From the NCBI GenBank assembly GCA_041488095.1, contig JBGPOP010000023.1, forward strand, positions 1 through 64,000: a DNA stretch of 64,000 nucleotides, read 5' to 3'. Below the pieces are notes generated by a model that saw nothing but the letters and a program-made list of their open reading frames with translations, was not told the DNA's origin and did no database searches. This document shows positions 32,783-41,561 of this stretch, piece by piece (positions within the stretch are counted from its first letter, which is position 1; each line of letters opens with the position of its first letter). A program made the position numbers and the translations under genes. The stretch is from DASYPQ01 sp041488095 (GTDB taxonomy: Bacteria > Planctomycetota > UBA1135 > GCA-002686595).

Positions 32783-34191
32783 CACGGATCGCGATCCTCG
32801 GCGGCGGGCCGGCGGGCGTCGGTGCCGCGTGGCTCCTCGCTCGCGAGAAGAAGGCCGAGGTCGTGCTCCTCGAGCGCGGGGGAGCGGTCGGAGGCAACGC
32901 CGGGAGCTTCGAGCACGCGGGCCACCGCCTCGACTACGGCAGCCATCGCCTGCACCCCGCCTGCGCGCCGGAGATCCTGGCCGACATCCGCTCGTTCCTG
33001 GGCGAAGACCTGCTCGACCGCCCGCGGCACGGGCGGATCCGCCTGCTCGGAAAGTGGGTGCATTTCCCGCTGAAGCCGGCGGACCTGCTCGTGCACCTCG
33101 ACAAGGGGTTCGCGCTCTCGTCGCTCCGCGACGCGGCGGCGAAGGCGCTGCCGCGCCGCGCGGCGCACGGCGACGAGAGCTTCGCCTCGGTCCTCGAGCG
33201 CAGCCTGGGCCGGACGATCTGCGAGCACTTCTACTTCCCCTACGCGGTGAAGATCTGGGGCTGCGATCCGCGCGAGCTGTCGGCGATCCAGGCGCGGAGA
33301 CGGGTGTCGGCGGGATCGTTCGGGAAGCTCGCGCGCAAGGTGCTCGCGTCGGTGCCGGGACTGAAGCCGAAGGGCGCCGGCCGGTTCTTCTACCCGCGCA
33401 GGGGCTACGGCGCGATCAGCGAGGCCTACGCGGCGCACGCGCGCGACCTCGGCGCCGAGATCGCTCTGGGATGGAGCGCGACGGCGATCGAGCGCGTCGG
33501 GGCGCGGTGGCGTGTCCGTGCCCGGGATGGAGGCGAGGAGCGCGCGATCGAGGCCGACCAGGTGTGGTCGACGATCCCGATCACGGTGCTCGCGCGACTG
33601 CTTCGCCCGGAGGCGCCGACCGCGATCCTGCGCGCTGCGGACTCGATCGGGTATCGCGCCATGCTGCTGGTCTACCTCGAGATCCAGGTCGATCGCTTCA
33701 GCGAGTACGACGCCCACTATTTCCCGGGTCCGGACGTCGCGATCACGAGGATGTCGGAGCCCAAGAACTACGCCATGCGCCAGGAGCCACGCGGCCGGAC
33801 GGTCCTGTGCGCGGAGCTGCCTTGCGCGGTCGGCGACCGGCACTGGAGCGCCTCCGACGCGGACCTCGCGCGGCTCGTGGCCCAGGATCTCGAAGCGTCG
33901 GGCATTCCGCTGCCGGCCGAGCCGGTGAGCTCGTTCGTGCGCCGCCTGCCGCAGGCCTATCCGATCTACCGACGCGGTTACGAGGACGCGTTCGGGCCGC
34001 TCGACCTCTGGATCGGCGAGCAGGCGAATCTGCTCACGTACGGCCGGCAGGGACTCTTCGCGCACGACAACACGCACCACGCGCTGGCGATGGCCTATGC
34101 GGCGGTCGAGTGCCTCGAAGGAGGACGCTTCGACCGCGAGCGCTGGCGCGCGCACCGCGAGGTGTTCGCGATGCACGTGGTGGAAGACTAG
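32779..34191 (+). CDS. FAD-dependent oxidoreductase, HemY/UDP-galactopyranose-mutase-like
   Basis: 470 residues. N-terminal FAD-binding GGGPAGVGAAWLLA and the second dinucleotide segment VVLLERGGAVGGNAGS. The next block, HRLDYGSHRLHP and GKWVHFPLKP, parallels RFDIGGHRFF and GRYFNYPLRA in the second copy at 42733-44208. Members of this COG1232-like group recur in envelope glycan clusters, where UDP-sugar isomerisation or a sugar redox step is suspected; haem synthesis is unlikely in this context. Last gene of the operon starting at 28430. Confidence 0.8.
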   Translation: MTRIAILGGGPAGVGAAWLLAREKKAEVVLLERGGAVGGNAGSFEHAGHRLDYGSHRLHPACAPEILADIRSFLGEDLLDRPRHGRIRLLGKWVHFPLKPADLLVHLDKGFALSSLRDAAAKALPRRAAHGDESFASVLERSLGRTICEHFYFPYAVKIWGCDPRELSAIQARRRVSAGSFGKLARKVLASVPGLKPKGAGRFFYPRRGYGAISEAYAAHARDLGAEIALGWSATAIERVGARWRVRARDGGEERAIEADQVWSTIPITVLARLLRPEAPTAILRAADSIGYRAMLLVYLEIQVDRFSEYDAHYFPGPDVAITRMSEPKNYAMRQEPRGRTVLCAELPCAVGDRHWSASDADLARLVAQDLEASGIPLPAEPVSSFVRRLPQAYPIYRRGYEDAFGPLDLWIGEQANLLTYGRQGLFAHDNTHHALAMAYAAVECLEGGRFDRERWRAHREVFAMHVVED

Positions 34192-34207
34192 AGGCCCAGC
34201 GACGCGC

Positions 34208-34501
34208 CTACTTCGTCCGCGCCGCGACGTTGTAGACGCTCGAGATGATCCGCCCCGTCGCGTACCCGACCACGAAGGCGTACACGAACCCGACCAGGCT
34301 TCCGACGAAGGTGACGTGGTAGCCCGGGAAGTAGACCGAGAGCAGGTTCAGGTGCTTGCCCACGTCCTTCCCGCCGACGAGCAGCAGGAAGTTCGTCGCG
34401 ACGAACAGTCCGAGTCCCCCCAGCAGGCCGAAAGCGATCCCCCACGCGCGGCTGTTGAGCCTCAGGAGGTAGCTCTCGACTTGTGCGTTCGGGTCGGCCA
34501 T
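34208..34501 (-). CDS. Small two-helix membrane protein, paralogue of its neighbour
   Basis: 97 residues with two hydrophobic helices (AFGLLGGLGLFVATNFLLLV and FVGSLVGFVYAFVVGYATG) and an outer loop holding YFPGYHVT. It aligns with the 139-residue protein encoded next to it: RAWGIAFGLLGGLGLF against RAFGLALGVWAGLGVF, and FPGYHVT against FRGYDPT. Third gene of a minus-strand operon behind a polysaccharide deacetylase. Function unknown. Confidence 0.7.
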   Translation of the reverse strand: MADPNAQVESYLLRLNSRAWGIAFGLLGGLGLFVATNFLLLVGGKDVGKHLNLLSVYFPGYHVTFVGSLVGFVYAFVVGYATGRIISSVYNVAARTK

Positions 34502-34514
34502 CGCGCTCGGATCC

Positions 34515-34934
34515 CTAGATGTGGTCCAGGAATTCGCGGTTCGCCGCGAGCTGCTCGCGCGTGCGCACCCCGAAGAGCCACGCGGCGACGCAGAGATTGC
34601 GCACGAAGGCCGCGAACCAGCCCAGGATGAACCCGGTCCACAGGCCCCACAGACCTCCGATCGCGGCGCCGCCCCAGGTGGTGGGGTCGTAGCCGCGGAA
34701 GAATTGCGCGAGCAGCCACAGGAGATCGCCCGAGTAGCTCGCGCCGGCGAGGACCTCGACGTGCGCCCGCAGGAACGAGTCGAGCAGGAGGTGATAGGCC
34801 GTCACGCCGAAGACCCCGAGTCCGGCCCAGACTCCGAGAGCGAGGCCGAAGGCGCGCTTGTCGAGCGGCGCGAAGGCAAGGCGCAGCGGACCCGGCAGCC
34901 CGGCCAGCTCGCGTTCATCCATGGCGGTCCGCAT
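34515..34934 (-). CDS. Small membrane protein, paralogue of its neighbour
   Basis: 139 residues from ATG 34934 (AGGA site 5 bases upstream); ATG 34922 is an alternative. Two main hydrophobic segments, ALGVWAGLGVFGVTAYHLLL and GGLWGLWTGFILGWFAAFV, with a longer loop than the 97-residue paralogue. The C-terminal tail GVRTREQLAANREFLDHI is polar and cytoplasmic. The start overlaps the end of the polysaccharide deacetylase gene. No known family recognised. Confidence 0.7.
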   Translation of the reverse strand: MRTAMDERELAGLPGPLRLAFAPLDKRAFGLALGVWAGLGVFGVTAYHLLLDSFLRAHVEVLAGASYSGDLLWLLAQFFRGYDPTTWGGAAIGGLWGLWTGFILGWFAAFVRNLCVAAWLFGVRTREQLAANREFLDHI

Positions 34935-35730
34935 GTCCGTCCTGCGGCCCCATCGTACGCCGGGCCGCCGGCTTTCCAAAGCTTCGCCGCGGCGCGAGCC
35001 TGCGCGCCAGAGCGGCCGCGCGCCGCATGCCTCCGCGCAGCGCGAGCCAGCGGCGGAAGCCTGCGCTGCCCCAGGCTTCGAGTCGTTCGTTCGAGCGCAG
35101 ATAGAACGCGTCCACGCGCGGCAGGAGGTGGAGGTCCTCGCCCCGGGCGAGCGCGCGCAGCTCGGTCGTGCAGGCGCAGGAGAACGCGCCGCGCACCGCC
35201 TCGACCGCGGCCGCATCGCGGTCGCCGAAGGGGAAGGCGAACGCGGACGGCGTCCTCCCGGTCTCCATGCGGATCTTCTCCTTGGACCCGTTGACCTCGT
35301 CGAACAACCGATCGCGTGGCATCCCCGCGAGCGAGGCATGCGTGCGCCCGTGGGCACCGAGCTCGAGTCCCTCCAGGGCGAACCGTGCGAGCTGGTCCCA
35401 GGCGAGCAGCGGGAGCGACGGGATCTCAATCCCGGGGGCCGCATCCCAGGCGTTCGTCTTGCCGACGCGGTCGCTGACGACGAAGAGCGTCGCCGGGAGG
35501 CCGCGGTCGCGCAGCAGCGGCCAGGCCCTCTCCGCGAAGTTGGCGAACCCGTCGTCGAAGGTGATCGCGACCGCGTCCTCCTCCTCGGGGACGCGCGCGA
35601 TCTTCCCGAGCTCGACGACCCTCACCCTCCCGCTCGCGAGGAAGCGCACGTGCCGCGCGAAGGCCTCGGGCGCGACCGAGATCGGCGAGCCGCTCCCGTC
35701 GATCGAGTGGTAGGTCAGGATCCCGCGCAC
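34915..35730 (-). CDS. Polysaccharide deacetylase (carbohydrate esterase 4)
   Basis: 271 residues, GTG start. NodB-type fold: AITFDDGFANF carries the catalytic base and metal Asp pair, and LGAHGRTHASLAG supplies the two His metal ligands (H-x3-H). Further on AFAFPFGDRDAA matches motif 3. No signal peptide is evident, so it may act on a lipid-linked intermediate inside the cell. Removes N- or O-acetyl groups from a glycan. The gene heads a three-gene unit with two paralogous membrane proteins. Confidence 0.88.
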   Translation of the reverse strand: MRGILTYHSIDGSGSPISVAPEAFARHVRFLASGRVRVVELGKIARVPEEEDAVAITFDDGFANFAERAWPLLRDRGLPATLFVVSDRVGKTNAWDAAPGIEIPSLPLLAWDQLARFALEGLELGAHGRTHASLAGMPRDRLFDEVNGSKEKIRMETGRTPSAFAFPFGDRDAAAVEAVRGAFSCACTTELRALARGEDLHLLPRVDAFYLRSNERLEAWGSAGFRRWLALRGGMRRAAALARRLAPRRSFGKPAARRTMGPQDGHADRHG

Positions 35731-35743
35731 GCGGATCCCGATA

Positions 35744-37600
35744 TCACGGCGCCCAGGCGACTGCGAGCCCGTTCGTCAGGTTCAGGTGCGTGCCGCACGG
35801 TCCGGCCTGGTTCCGGTACGTGATCTGGTAGTACCGCAGGGCTCCCGAGGTGGGCACCTGCCCGCGCACGGAGACGCTCGGGTCCCCCGCGCCGGGGTAG
35901 GAAAGGGCTCCCCCGCTGCTGGCGCTCCTCGCGGCGATGCGCCGCAGACCGGTCTGGACGCACCGCAAGCCATCGCCGTAGGGGGACCCGGCTCCGCCCG
36001 CGACGTTCGCCTGTCCCTGGAAGATCACGGTGAGGACGTTCGGCGGCAGCCCGACGGCGTGGAGCACGAGGGTGTCCGCGCTGACGTGCGGGATCCCGCT
36101 GCCCGAGAGCCTCGCTCCCGAGCCGGTCGAGTTCGCGCAGCCCGTCCCGCTGCCCGGCGCGGAGGAGTTGCCGCACGGGCAGGCGGTGCCCGAGCCGTCC
36201 CCGAAGCAGTAGGGCGAGCCCGAGAGCGACTCGCACTCGTCGGGGATCCCGTTCGCGTTCACGTCCGAGCTGGTCCCGTGCGCCACGTCGCAGTCGTCGG
36301 GGATGCCGTTCAGGTTGCAGTCGGGTGCGCCGGAGGCGATCTCGCAGGCGTCGCCGAGGAGGTCGCCGTCGCAGTCCCCCTGTCCGGGGTTCGGGATCGT
36401 CAAGCAGTTGTCGCACGCGTCGCCGACGCCGTCGCCGTCGGTGTCGGCCTGGTTCGGGTTCACGACCGCGTCGCAGTTGTCCACGCAGTCGGCCAGGCCG
36501 TCTCCGTCCGTGTCCGTGTCCGGGACGCCGCAGCCGCAGGCGCCGGGCACGATCTTGTTCGGGTCGGAAGGACAGGCGTCCTGCACGATGGTCACGTCGT
36601 CGGAGGCCGGCCCGGAGGCGCCGTAGACCGCGAGGCGCAGCACGTAGGCGCCCGGCGCGGGGAAGGTCACGGTCGGATCGAGGGTCCGCTGGTTCGAGAA
36701 CAGGGCCTGCCCCGGGCCGGATACCTGCGTCCACAGCACGTCTTCCGGCAGCGAGTTCAAGAGCAGGCAATGCGCCGAGAGGTCGCTGAGCTGCGAGCCC
36801 AGGTCCGTCGCGGAGCCATCCGAGAGCTTGATGCGCTCCAGCTGCGCGTCGGTCAGCACGCCTCCCGTCAGGAACGCGTTCACGGCGTAGAGCTTGTCGG
36901 CGACGAACTCGAGCTCCTCGATGCGCGCGTTCGGGTCGCTCGCGAGTCCCACCACGAAGGCGCCGGCGCCGGTCGTGGGATGGATCCGGATCAACGCGTC
37001 GCTGGTCTGGTCGACCGCGTACAGTCGCGCGTCGCTCGCGCGCCAGGCGAGCGAGCGCACCTCCGGCCACGCGGCGAGGGTTTGCGCGCCGATCGGGGTG
37101 AGCGCGCCGCTCGTGCGGTCGATGCGCAGGAGCTGGCCGGTCGGCTGATCGACGGCGAACAATCGGTCGCCCGCCGGGTCATAGGCGAGCGACTGCACGT
37201 CCGAGTACTGGCTCGACCAGGGCGGTCCGATCGGCGTCACGACCGCGGTCGCGCCGTCGAGGAGGTAGAGCTGCCGCAGGAAGGCGTCGATGCCGTAGAT
37301 CTGCGAGCCGACGCGGACGAAGTCGGTCGGGTAGCCGAAGACCTGCCCGCCGCTCGTGCGCAGAGGACCGACTGCCGTCACGCCGGTCTGCGAATCGATC
37401 TTGATCAGATAGTTCTCGGTGATGCCGTTGCCGTCGGCGGTCCACCAGTCGAGAGGAGTGCCGCCCTGCACGCTGCCGGCGAGCGTCGCCACGGCGGGAA
37501 ACGTGAGCGTCTGGTCCGGACCGGCGTCGGGGACCTGGGCGAGCGCCGTGGATGCTGCCAGAGCGGTTGCAGCTAGCGTGATCGGGGGACGCACGGACAT
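35744..37600 (-). CDS. Secreted beta-propeller protein with thrombospondin-type-3 repeats
   Basis: 618 residues. Signal peptide ending ASTALAQ, then a propeller of ~330 residues that is nearly the same, blade by blade, as that of the next gene (VPDAGPDQ, WWTADGNG, GPLRTSGGQVFGYPTDF). A PKD-like segment precedes Ca-binding TSP3 repeats (DTDGDGLADCVDNCD). The C-terminus (FGDGSGTACPCGN ... CGTHLNLTNGLAVAW) is a disulfide-rich beta module I remember from many Planctomycetota secreted proteins. Role unknown; a surface-attached scaffold is plausible. A TATCCT box lies 7 bases before the ATG. Confidence 0.85.
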   Translation of the reverse strand: MSVRPPITLAATALAASTALAQVPDAGPDQTLTFPAVATLAGSVQGGTPLDWWTADGNGITENYLIKIDSQTGVTAVGPLRTSGGQVFGYPTDFVRVGSQIYGIDAFLRQLYLLDGATAVVTPIGPPWSSQYSDVQSLAYDPAGDRLFAVDQPTGQLLRIDRTSGALTPIGAQTLAAWPEVRSLAWRASDARLYAVDQTSDALIRIHPTTGAGAFVVGLASDPNARIEELEFVADKLYAVNAFLTGGVLTDAQLERIKLSDGSATDLGSQLSDLSAHCLLLNSLPEDVLWTQVSGPGQALFSNQRTLDPTVTFPAPGAYVLRLAVYGASGPASDDVTIVQDACPSDPNKIVPGACGCGVPDTDTDGDGLADCVDNCDAVVNPNQADTDGDGVGDACDNCLTIPNPGQGDCDGDLLGDACEIASGAPDCNLNGIPDDCDVAHGTSSDVNANGIPDECESLSGSPYCFGDGSGTACPCGNSSAPGSGTGCANSTGSGARLSGSGIPHVSADTLVLHAVGLPPNVLTVIFQGQANVAGGAGSPYGDGLRCVQTGLRRIAARSASSGGALSYPGAGDPSVSVRGQVPTSGALRYYQITYRNQAGPCGTHLNLTNGLAVAWAP

Positions 37601-37607
37601 CTCCCCA

Positions 37608-37613
37608 AGGATA
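37608..37613 (-). promoter_or_regulatory. -10 box, leaderless geometry
   Basis: TATCCT on the minus strand, 7 bases before the ATG at 37600. A GGGGAG abuts the start codon with no spacer, so it cannot serve as a normal ribosome site. Confidence 0.35.
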
Positions 37614-37668
37614 TCCCGCGAGACCGATCTTGGCCGGATGACGCCGCTCGATGCGCGTCGGAGAACGG

Positions 37669-40209
37669 TCAGAGGCCGTAGCCGGCCCGGATGTAGTCGT
37701 TGACGGCGCCGGCCGTGTACTGCGTTCGCCAGTTGGATTTCGACTGATTGCGCGCCTCGGTCAGGAACGCTGGCAGGGTCGGCGTGCCCCCGATCGACAG
37801 TTGGTAGGTCACGATCGTCCGAGTCGAATCGGGGAACACCACCTGCTGCGCAACCGAGGTCGTGTCGTTCACGAGCGCCTTCCACTGGGCGAGCGACAGG
37901 TTTGCGCCGGCCCGCATCCACGCGTTGGGTGCGGCGATGGCATCGAAGATGTTGTTCGCAGAGATCACGCCATTCGTGCTGCCGGATTGATCATGCACGA
38001 TCAGCGGATCCGATGTGATCTCGTTCTGGAGCTTGTTGCCGAGCAGCTGGATGTTCACGGTCTGCGCGGCAGTCCCCTTGAACCGACTGTAGCCGTTCCA
38101 GGCGTAGATGATGTTGTTCGAGAACAGGGTGTTCTCGACGCCCCTGCCGTTGAGGGCCACGTCGAAGGTCACGGGGTAGGGCGCGTGCCCGCTGACGTTG
38201 TGGGCGATCACGTTGGAATCGATGGTCGCTTGCGTGAGATTCGCCAACACCATGCCCCAACCGCGCGGACTGCCGGCTTGGAGGTCTCCGCCGTTGAGCA
38301 TGACGTTGTGGTGGATGGTGCCTGTGACACCTTGAGGCTCGGGGATCATGCCCCCGCCAAGCAGCACCGCGATCGGGAGGCGCAGGAACAGGTTGTTCTC
38401 CACGATCCCCCCTGAACGCATCTGGATGCCTTCGGTTCTCGCGACGATGTTCCCGCGGAAGATGACGTTGGTGTTTCCGTTCTGGATGTAGACGTTGCGG
38501 CGATACCAGGTCGGCAGCGATCCCGGGATGGTGTCGTTCCAGCCGTTCTTGTCGAGCACGTTCTCCTCCATCAACAGGCCGTCGGTGCTGGAGGCGAAGA
38601 TGCCTTCCGAGTTGCTGCTGCCCGTGTTGTAGGCGTCCACGATCACGTTGCGGCGGATCGTCACGTTGGTGTGCCTGTGGGTCGGCTCGGGGTAACCCAT
38701 GACCACGACATTCGATTCGTAGCCTTCGACGAAGCAGTCCTCGAGCAAGAAGTTGGCGGTGGCACCCAACCACTCCACGGCGTGCGGCGTTCCCTGGCTC
38801 CCCGTGTAGAGGTGCGCCCAGAAGTGAAGACCGACGAGGGCGACGTGGTTCCCTTGGGTGAAGTTGTCCACCGCGCTCCCGGTACCGGTGCGCAGGAGCG
38901 GACGGGCTCCGTTGCCGTAGCTCGAGACGAGCATCCGTTCCGTGAGGGAGCGCCCGTTCAATCGGAACTCCCCGGTCGTATCGAGCGACTCGTCCCAGGT
39001 GTCCCCGCACTTCAGCAGCAGCCAGTCCGGGAACCCGTTGCGCAAGAGCGCCTTGCCCGATGCGATCGTGCGCTTGGGAGTTGCCGAAGAGAGGCCGTTG
39101 TTCGCATCGTTGCCGGTCGAGCTGCTGACGTACACCGTGCGGGTGTCCAGGCTGGGTGTGAACACCGTCCACCCGCCAGACGTCGAATCCGGGAGCACGT
39201 TGATCGTCAACGTGTCGAAGGCCGGCCCCGAGGTGGTGGTGACCGTCAGCTTGAGCACATAGGCACCCGGCCGCGAGAAGGTGACCGTCGCGTTGAGCGC
39301 GTAGGGGTCCGAGAACGTGGCGGTACCCGGCCCGCTCATCTGCGACCACACCCGGTCTTCCGACACGGAGTTGACGAGCAGGCACAGAGCCGAGACCTGA
39401 TAGACCACCGGCCCCAGGTTCTGCGCCAGGCCGAACCCGGGGCTGATCCTCTGGAGCTGCGCGGCGAAGATGGAAGCGCCGTTGTGGAGGGCGTTGACGC
39501 CGTACATCCGGTCGCCGACGAATTCCAGCTCCTCGATGCGGGCACCGGCATTGGCGATGTGGGACACGATCGTCGGCGCGCCGGTCGCAGGATCGATGCC
39601 GAGGATCGCCTGGGTCGCCTGGTCGACGGCGTAGAGCCGGCTGTTGGAAGCGCGCCAGCCGAGGGAGTGAACCTGCGCGTAGGCGGCGAGCGTCGCATTC
39701 CCCACCAGGATCAGCGCACCGTTCGAGCGATTGATCCGCAGCAACTGCCCGGTCGATTGGTCGACGGAGAACAGCCGGTCTCCGGCCGCGTCATAGGCCA
39801 GCGACTGGACGCTCGCGTACTGGGCCGGCCACGGCGGCCCGATCGGCGTCACGATGCCCGTGACGGGATCGAGGAGGTAGAGCTGCCGGAAGAACGCGTC
39901 GATTCCGTAGACCGTCCCTCCCACGCGGGCAAAGTCGGTCGGGTACCCGTAGACCGTTCCGCCGGTCGTGCGCAGCGGACCGACCGAGGTCACCCCGGTC
40001 TGGTCGCTGTACTTCACCATGCAGTTCTCGGTTGCCCCGTTGCCGTCGGCAGTCCACCAGCTGAGGGGCGTGCCGCCCTGCACGCTCCCGGCGAGGATGG
40101 CCGTGCCGGGGAAGAAGATCGACTGGTCCGGTCCGGCGTCGGGGACCTGGGCAAAAGCGAATGCTCCTGTCCACAGAAGCGCCGCGATAAAAGAAATTGC
40201 AACTCGCAT
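37669..40209 (-). CDS. Secreted beta-propeller plus parallel beta-helix protein
   Basis: 846 residues. Signal peptide (ALLWTGAFAFAQ), then the same ~330-residue propeller and PKD-like module as the 35744-37600 protein. From about residue 355 the C-terminus differs: a right-handed parallel beta-helix, beginning TVYVSSSTGNDANNG and running with repeated N-x-I/V-x-x-N turns (TNVTIRRNVIVD, TNVIFRGNIVA, GIVENNLFLRL). Beta-helix proteins include polysaccharide lyases and surface adhesins; no lyase active site was identified. Stop is 68 bases before the paralogue's start. Confidence 0.85.
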   Translation of the reverse strand: MRVAISFIAALLWTGAFAFAQVPDAGPDQSIFFPGTAILAGSVQGGTPLSWWTADGNGATENCMVKYSDQTGVTSVGPLRTTGGTVYGYPTDFARVGGTVYGIDAFFRQLYLLDPVTGIVTPIGPPWPAQYASVQSLAYDAAGDRLFSVDQSTGQLLRINRSNGALILVGNATLAAYAQVHSLGWRASNSRLYAVDQATQAILGIDPATGAPTIVSHIANAGARIEELEFVGDRMYGVNALHNGASIFAAQLQRISPGFGLAQNLGPVVYQVSALCLLVNSVSEDRVWSQMSGPGTATFSDPYALNATVTFSRPGAYVLKLTVTTTSGPAFDTLTINVLPDSTSGGWTVFTPSLDTRTVYVSSSTGNDANNGLSSATPKRTIASGKALLRNGFPDWLLLKCGDTWDESLDTTGEFRLNGRSLTERMLVSSYGNGARPLLRTGTGSAVDNFTQGNHVALVGLHFWAHLYTGSQGTPHAVEWLGATANFLLEDCFVEGYESNVVVMGYPEPTHRHTNVTIRRNVIVDAYNTGSSNSEGIFASSTDGLLMEENVLDKNGWNDTIPGSLPTWYRRNVYIQNGNTNVIFRGNIVARTEGIQMRSGGIVENNLFLRLPIAVLLGGGMIPEPQGVTGTIHHNVMLNGGDLQAGSPRGWGMVLANLTQATIDSNVIAHNVSGHAPYPVTFDVALNGRGVENTLFSNNIIYAWNGYSRFKGTAAQTVNIQLLGNKLQNEITSDPLIVHDQSGSTNGVISANNIFDAIAAPNAWMRAGANLSLAQWKALVNDTTSVAQQVVFPDSTRTIVTYQLSIGGTPTLPAFLTEARNQSKSNWRTQYTAGAVNDYIRAGYGL

Positions 40210-40310
40210 CGGGCTGACCCACCGATGCTTTTAACTCAAAGGCCGCCGGGAGGCGAGGGTGAGCCTCGTCGATCCCCCTTCCCGCCTCCACTCCGGACGC
40301 GGAATGAGGG

Positions 40311-41561
40311 CTAGGAGAGCGCCGCGACGACCTCCCGCGCGCCCTTGCGCTCCGCCGCGCGGCGCACGAACTCGAGGTACTGCGGCAGGACCGCGCTCTC
40401 GGTCCACTTCGCCTTCCAGGCCGCGTGGCCGGACCGGCCCAGGCGCTCGCGCCGGAGCGGATCGCCCGAGAGGCGGAGCAGCGCGGCGGCCAGCTCCGCG
40501 GGCGTCGCGAACAGCTCGCCGCCGCCGGAGACCTCGACCATCTCCGGCAGCGGGCCGATCGCTCGCGCGATCACCGGCAGACGGTGCTTGAAGGCCTCGA
40601 TCACGGTGATGCCGAAGGTCTCGTAGCCCGCCGAGGGAGCGAGCAGTGCCAGCGCGTGGGTGTAGCAGCGCTCGAGCAGATCCTCGCTCACGCGCCCGAG
40701 GAAGCGCACACCCGGCGCGCCTGCGGCAATACGCTTCAGCTCCTGCGCGTGGGTGCCGTCGCCGACGATCAGCAGGTCGGCTTCGCGCAAGCTCGCGAAC
40801 AGCGGGATCACGTCGTCGAGGCCCTTGATGCGCTCCAAGCGTCCGACGAACAGGAAGTAGGGGCGCTCGTGCGGGCGCTCGACGGGAGCGGATCCCCCGG
40901 GCCCATCCTCGTCCGGCAGGAAGTACGGCAGCACCTCCATCTCGCGCGGGAAGCCCATCTCCTTGTGCTTCGCCCGGCTGAACTCGCTCGCGGCGAGGAA
41001 CAGGTCGACGTGCGCGAGCTCGCGCTCGAGCAGCCCGGTCGAGCGCCACACCTGCGGCGGACGCCGGTAGGCGATCTGGCAGCGCAGGCACTGTCGCTCC
41101 GTGCAGGGCTCGCGCTGGTGGCGCCACAGCACGTGCGTCGGGCACACGAGCCAGTGCTCGTGGGCCAGGTACAACTTCACGGCCCGGCCCAGCGCGAGGA
41201 GCCCGGGTCCCCCGACGAGCGACACGTTGTGGTACTGGATCACGTCGAACCGGCCCTCGGCGAGGATCCTCCGGATCGCCGCGCCATGGATGACCGGTCT
41301 CCCGAGCTGCTGCGTCAGGAGCGGCGAGAGCATCCCGAGGCGCGAGCGCAATCGGACCACCTTCAGCCCAGCCGGTTCGGGCTGGATCTCCGGTTCCGGC
41401 GCGCGGGAGAGAGCTCTCCACGCATCGACGTCGTGCACCACGGTCACTTCGTGTCCGCGCCGCACGAGCGCCCGCGAGAGGCGCTGGACCCCGACCGCGT
41501 CCCCGCCAAAATGAAAGGGCGGGTAGAAGGTCGTCAGCATGCAGAAGCGAAGAGGCCTCAC
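40311..41561 (-). CDS. GT4-family glycosyltransferase
   Basis: 416 residues from GTG 41561, which overlaps the stop of the preceding GT4 gene (GTGA); ATG 41540 is possible. GT-B fold: N-terminal LTTFYPPFHFGGDAVGVQRL and the C-terminal donor-binding half with YFLFVGRLERIKGLDDVI and the E-x7-E region APSAGYETFGITVIEA. A Cys-rich insert (TERQCLRCQ) sits in the acceptor half, as in some GT4 proteins. Last of a four-gene minus-strand operon. Confidence 0.88.
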   Translation of the reverse strand: MRPLRFCMLTTFYPPFHFGGDAVGVQRLSRALVRRGHEVTVVHDVDAWRALSRAPEPEIQPEPAGLKVVRLRSRLGMLSPLLTQQLGRPVIHGAAIRRILAEGRFDVIQYHNVSLVGGPGLLALGRAVKLYLAHEHWLVCPTHVLWRHQREPCTERQCLRCQIAYRRPPQVWRSTGLLERELAHVDLFLAASEFSRAKHKEMGFPREMEVLPYFLPDEDGPGGSAPVERPHERPYFLFVGRLERIKGLDDVIPLFASLREADLLIVGDGTHAQELKRIAAGAPGVRFLGRVSEDLLERCYTHALALLAPSAGYETFGITVIEAFKHRLPVIARAIGPLPEMVEVSGGGELFATPAELAAALLRLSGDPLRRERLGRSGHAAWKAKWTESAVLPQYLEFVRRAAERKGAREVVAALS

